Below, in pieces: positions 20,504 to 23,841 of a DNA stretch of 23,841 bases. The DNA is from DATGHS01 sp035307785 (GTDB taxonomy: Bacteria > Planctomycetota > Planctomycetia > Gemmatales > Gemmataceae). The notes beneath the pieces were generated by a model. The model was given only the letters and a program-made list of their open reading frames with translations. It had not been told where the DNA came from and did no database searches. Every line of letters begins with the position of its first letter. Position 1 is the stretch's first letter. The position numbers and the translations under genes were made by a program. Location of the stretch: the NCBI GenBank assembly GCA_035307785.1, contig DATGHS010000383.1, forward strand, positions 1 to 23,841, in the 5' to 3' direction.

Positions 20504-23101
20504 TTACGGCAACCCCGCCATTTTCCGCGCGACCCATTCCACGCTCAGCAACAGCAAGAACAATCCGAGCGTCCAGTACGAGCGCCACAATCGCGTCTCA
20601 GTTCGATATTGCCGGTGGGCGAGAATCTTGCTGATCTTTTCAATCAACTGCCCGGCGTCCTCGGCCTCGAAGACTTGTCCGCCGCTGCGTTGGGCCAGAT
20701 CTTCCAGCAGCGGGCGATTCGTGGCCAGGTCAACCATCTCGGCACTGTCGGGCGGCGAGACGGTGAAGATGGCCCGCATCTTTCCCGGTTGCCCATCCAC
20801 TCCGGCGCTGGCCTGAAGCTGGTCGGCCAAATCGGGAATGGCGAGTTCCATAGCGTAGGTGCCGGGGGCCAGATCGCTGATTTTTGCGGCCAGCTCCTTT
20901 GGCCGGTTTTCGCGGCGACTGAGCGGAATTAAGCCCGCGTTCTCGTCCGGCTTGCCTGGCTTGAGGCGGTAAAGTCGCACGCCGGCCAGAGCGCTCGGCC
21001 CCAGCGTACGAGCGGCATCGCTCAGGCGCACGACCATTTCCACTTCCTGACCGGAGCGGTAAACCGGCTCCCGAGTACCGAAGCGGACGTATTCATTGCC
21101 CGTGATCAGCGGCTTGTCCGATGCGGCCCAGCGGATCACCTGGCCCCAGAAGCGATGGTGATAGGTGTCGCCGGTCTTGAAGCGCCAGCGCCAAGTGCTG
21201 TCGAGGCCGACGTAAACGACGCGCCCAAAGCCATAATTCTGGCGCTCGATCAACGCGTTGTTCTGCTCGCGTTCGCGCTCCTGCTTGGCGTCGGGCTTCG
21301 GCGGGCCGTCACCGTAGTACGCCAACGTCACCGCCCCCGGCTTGGCTTTGCCGACCAGGCCCCAGTAGTGTTTCGGCAACTCGCTCCAGCGCTGTTCGCT
21401 CTGGTTGCTGGTCGATTCCATTTGCAGGAAAGCGGAGAGCCGGCCTTCCGCGGTCATCGCGACTCCGAAGCCGTCAACTGGCTTTACTTCATGCGGCTCC
21501 TGGATCGGCAGCAAGCGCCAGAGCGGTTCGTTCTCGCGCTCGGTCTGGGTGGTGGCGAAGGCCTGTGGCATGTAGCGCTTGCCGGCCAGAAAGACCAGCG
21601 TGCCGCCGCGCTCGGCCACGTAATTCTCGAGCCGCACGCGGTCCGGCATCGGCAACTGCTCCGGCGAGGCGTCGCCGAGGATGATGCAATCGTAGGAATT
21701 GAGCGCGTCTTGTTCGCTCGGCAACTTCATGAGCGGGTAGCCGCTCCGCTGGAGATCCTCTTCCGATACACTGCCGAGCCGTGGCTGCGAATAGACCACG
21801 TCTTTCACTTGCATGGATTTGTCGCGGGCGAGGGCCGAAGCCAGGTAGTGGAACTCCCAGCGAGCTTCGCCGTCGATGAGCAGCACCTTCGCCTTGTCGT
21901 CGGCCACGTTGACGGCGATGGGGCGGCTATTGTTGTCTTGCCACAGTTCCTCCGGTTGCGGTTGAACCGTTACCGTGAGAAGCTTGGTGCCCACCTCCTC
22001 CAGCTTTGGCTGAAAGCGGACCGAATAATTCTGCGTGATGCCGTCGTGCTGAATGCGCTCGCTCAATTGCGGCTGGTCGGGAACATCGAGCGTGACGACG
22101 AGTTCGCGAGCCGAGAGGCCGTTTACCTGGAAACGCACCTCGACGGGAACTTCCGAATTCTTGAACACGGTCGTGGGAGCTTGCACCACAGTAAGCGCGA
22201 TGTCTGTCGGTGGCTTGTTCGCGCCCAGGGCGATGGGGAACACTGGCACGCCGAGTTTTCCGAGTTCGCCGGCCTTTGCCGATGGCAGCGGACCCCAATT
22301 ATGCTGGCCATCCGTGAGCATGACCACGCCAAGAATCTTGCCCTGATCAGTGCCGGAATGTTCCAGGGCATGAACGAGCGGCAAGCGCAGGTCGGTAAAC
22401 GCGCTCGGCGCCGATTTCGAAGAGATGCTTGGTTGGGACGGCGAAAGCGCTGCGATTTCCTGCGGCGTCAACTCGCCGATCTCTTGTGAAAAGCCGACGA
22501 TCTCGGTGCCGTGCCGCTTAACAAATTCGTTGATTAAAGCCGGCTTCTCGCCGACGAGCAGTTTCTGCGCGATTTGCATTCGGGTTAGCGCATCCACACG
22601 AGCGCAGATCTGATTGAAGTTGGCGCGATCCGCTTCGCCGGCGGGATTATTGAGAAAATTCACTCGGCCGACGCCGGAAATCTCCTTCAGCCAGTCGTCG
22701 ATTTGCGAATCCTTGCAAATGTCGCGGTGCAGGTTCAGCGCCTTGGCGAGGCGCAGTTTTTCGCCGAAATCGCGCTGTGGATCGGTGATGCTCATGCTGT
22801 CGGAGCGGTCGAGCGCAATCAGCACCCGGCCGGCAATCCGCTCCGACGTAGGCCGCGAGATCACTGGCTGCAAACAGACGAAGAAAAGCAAGACCAGCAC
22901 GAAGCCGCGCAACAGGAGAAGCCCGGCCGCGGTCAGCGGCCGCACCAGTTTCGCTTCGTAGCTGTAGAGCCAAACGAGCAACCCGCCGGTTATGCACAAG
23001 CCGAGAAAGAGCAGAATCATCTGCGCCCACCCCGGAAGCGATTCCAAGGGCGGGGTCAGCACCATGCGCGTGTCGGTGAAGGGGAAGGGGATGCGGTACA
23101 T
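20504..23101 (-). CDS. Large membrane protein with VWA and GATase1-like domains
   Basis: The protein has 865 residues. Two membrane spans lie near 26-46 and 56-78, then a von Willebrand factor A domain with a MIDAS DxSxS motif (Asp98, Ser100, Ser102) and TDG at 263-265. The VWA domain is split by a helical insert of about 120 residues (about 115-235). A beta-sandwich part follows (about 300-395), then a class I glutamine-amidotransferase-like domain (about 405-515; KVLLIDGE, YDCIILGDASPEQL, ENYVAERGGTLVFLAG) without an obvious catalytic Cys. The C-terminus has a final span near 843-860. Such proteins accompany MoxR ATPases and BatA-like genes in planctomycetes; those partners are not in this window. 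ATG 23101 is chosen; TTG 23137 and ATG 23065 are alternatives without better ribosome sites. The upstream partner may lie beyond the window. Confidence 0.88.
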   Translation of the reverse strand: MYRIPFPFTDTRMVLTPPLESLPGWAQMILLFLGLCITGGLLVWLYSYEAKLVRPLTAAGLLLLRGFVLVLLFFVCLQPVISRPTSERIAGRVLIALDRSDSMSITDPQRDFGEKLRLAKALNLHRDICKDSQIDDWLKEISGVGRVNFLNNPAGEADRANFNQICARVDALTRMQIAQKLLVGEKPALINEFVKRHGTEIVGFSQEIGELTPQEIAALSPSQPSISSKSAPSAFTDLRLPLVHALEHSGTDQGKILGVVMLTDGQHNWGPLPSAKAGELGKLGVPVFPIALGANKPPTDIALTVVQAPTTVFKNSEVPVEVRFQVNGLSARELVVTLDVPDQPQLSERIQHDGITQNYSVRFQPKLEEVGTKLLTVTVQPQPEELWQDNNSRPIAVNVADDKAKVLLIDGEARWEFHYLASALARDKSMQVKDVVYSQPRLGSVSEEDLQRSGYPLMKLPSEQDALNSYDCIILGDASPEQLPMPDRVRLENYVAERGGTLVFLAGKRYMPQAFATTQTERENEPLWRLLPIQEPHEVKPVDGFGVAMTAEGRLSAFLQMESTSNQSEQRWSELPKHYWGLVGKAKPGAVTLAYYGDGPPKPDAKQEREREQNNALIERQNYGFGRVVYVGLDSTWRWRFKTGDTYHHRFWGQVIRWAASDKPLITGNEYVRFGTREPVYRSGQEVEMVVRLSDAARTLGPSALAGVRLYRLKPGKPDENAGLIPLSRRENRPKELAAKISDLAPGTYAMELAIPDLADQLQASAGVDGQPGKMRAIFTVSPPDSAEMVDLATNRPLLEDLAQRSGGQVFEAEDAGQLIEKISKILAHRQYRTETRLWRSYWTLGLFLLLLSVEWVARKMAGLP

Positions 23102-23164
23102 TGTCCAATTCCATCGAAAACTCGTAGGGTGGGCCAAGCATGGACGCGCCGGCCTATCGACCGC

Positions 23165-23794
23165 CTAAGTCAATTTGCCATGGTCAGGGATATATTGCTG
23201 CGGAATCCATTGCTTGTTGGTCTTGCCATCGGAATATCGGGTGTAGCACCCCCGTTCATAGAGGAAAGTGGCAGGGTTGGCAGTGATTGCATCCAAGAAT
23301 GCTACGAGAGACGTTGCTATTGGATCCTCGCGGTAGTCATCATGATCCAAGTAGTAAATCTGCCCCAAGCTTTGTCCTTCTGAACTAACGGCAAAGTAAT
23401 TACCAGAATGGGGAATCTGGCCAAAAACGACGCAAGTGGGAAACCATTCCGGCATTGCCTCAACGTCGAATCCCATCGCACCCATCTCAGAATGCATCGC
23501 TTCCGTTTCTGATGGCCAGTTCGCAATGGAGAAAAACTCGACGCCCACAGCATCGGAATTTGGATCGCAGTATAAGGACATGCCGTCATGAAGTTGCCAT
23601 AGCTCGCGAAACGGCTCGGCGACCTCCTTGAGCGTTTGCTTAACGGCATTTAGCGCCTCATTCTTCGCTGGAGCCCCAAGGTCATGAGTCACTTTGGCGA
23701 GAAATGCAACCGTCTTAGTCTTGTCGCCTGCGGCGTAACATCGAAAACCGGGTGCCTTGTCGCGAAGATGGGATTGAAAACTCTGAACGGACAT
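23165..23794 (-). CDS. SMI1/KNR4 (SUKH) domain protein
   Basis: The 209-residue protein has the typical SUKH layout: an N-terminal helix, ELWQLHDGMSLYCD, the VGVEFFSIANWPSE region, PTCVVFGQIPHSGNYFAVS, GQIYYLDHDDY and a helical SLVAFLDAI end. SUKH proteins are often immunity proteins that neutralise contact-dependent or polymorphic toxins, but many are orphans of unknown role. GGAGGG 6 bases before ATG 23794 supports the start. It lies upstream of the VWA gene on the same strand with a 63-base gap. It appears less GC-rich than its neighbours, hinting at horizontal acquisition. No toxin gene is visible in the 47 bases left before the window end. Confidence 0.8.
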   Translation of the reverse strand: MSVQSFQSHLRDKAPGFRCYAAGDKTKTVAFLAKVTHDLGAPAKNEALNAVKQTLKEVAEPFRELWQLHDGMSLYCDPNSDAVGVEFFSIANWPSETEAMHSEMGAMGFDVEAMPEWFPTCVVFGQIPHSGNYFAVSSEGQSLGQIYYLDHDDYREDPIATSLVAFLDAITANPATFLYERGCYTRYSDGKTNKQWIPQQYIPDHGKLT

Positions 23795-23841
23795 AATTAG
23801 CCCTCCGCAACACTGTCAAGAGTCAACCCGCCCGCGCCATT

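Noticed and set aside
21155..22489. Plus-strand frame of 444 codons opposite the VWA gene
   Set aside because: Antisense of a protein with clear MIDAS and GATase-like motifs; no domain of its own.

Overview
The window looks like a chromosomal segment from a planctomycete, probably of the Pirellulales/Gemmatales type. The grounds are a TIGR03000-type domain, a secreted DUF1080 (3-keto-disaccharide hydrolase-like) protein, a large VWA/GATase-like membrane protein, many single-span coiled-coil proteins, and moderately high GC with intergenic gaps full of long hairpins built on AGCCGG(A/G)AGCG(T/C)AAGCGAC-like arms. This assignment is inference from gene content; no rRNA gene is present. There is no CRISPR array, transposase, integrase or prophage gene.

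Layout. 1-6.8 kb holds unrelated housekeeping or accessory genes: the 3' end of an unknown Cys-rich protein, a POT/PTR2 peptide transporter, a secreted DUF1080 protein (minus), an M48 membrane metallopeptidase with a Cys-rich insert, an exported TIGR03000-methyltransferase fusion, and a DedA-family membrane protein (minus). 7.0-10.9 kb is the least explained part: five co-directional genes of two paralogous kinds. Three proteins start with the same T-(L/F)-G-K-(I/V)-x-x-F-x-N anchor and juxtamembrane Trp, followed by coiled coil; the third ends in a small beta-rich domain. Two small single-span proteins share a D-x-Y-x-G-L-L-V...A-M-I-x-x-C-V-L segment, one with a Met/Pro-rich tail. An 82-bp perfect palindrome then separates them from a convergent membrane-anchored trypsin-like protease.

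12.4-18.5 kb is an ISC iron-sulfur cluster assembly locus: an Rrf2/IscR-like regulator, IscS, IscU (with the HscA-recognition motif LPPVK), a small secreted protein, IscA, HscB, then tRNA-Val(UAC) and a small zinc-ribbon-like protein, then HscA. The order is the classical isc order, but with three intruding genes and no ferredoxin gene directly after hscA. IscS supplies sulfur, IscU is the scaffold, HscB/HscA would release the cluster, and IscA would act as carrier; the Rrf2 protein probably senses cluster status.

18.6-23.8 kb carries a four-CxxC zinc-ribbon membrane protein with a small membrane protein behind it, a large VWA/GATase-like membrane protein (minus), and a SUKH/SMI1-KNR4-like protein (minus) of less GC-rich appearance. 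Almost every gene boundary has an inverted repeat, several belonging to families that recur inside this window.
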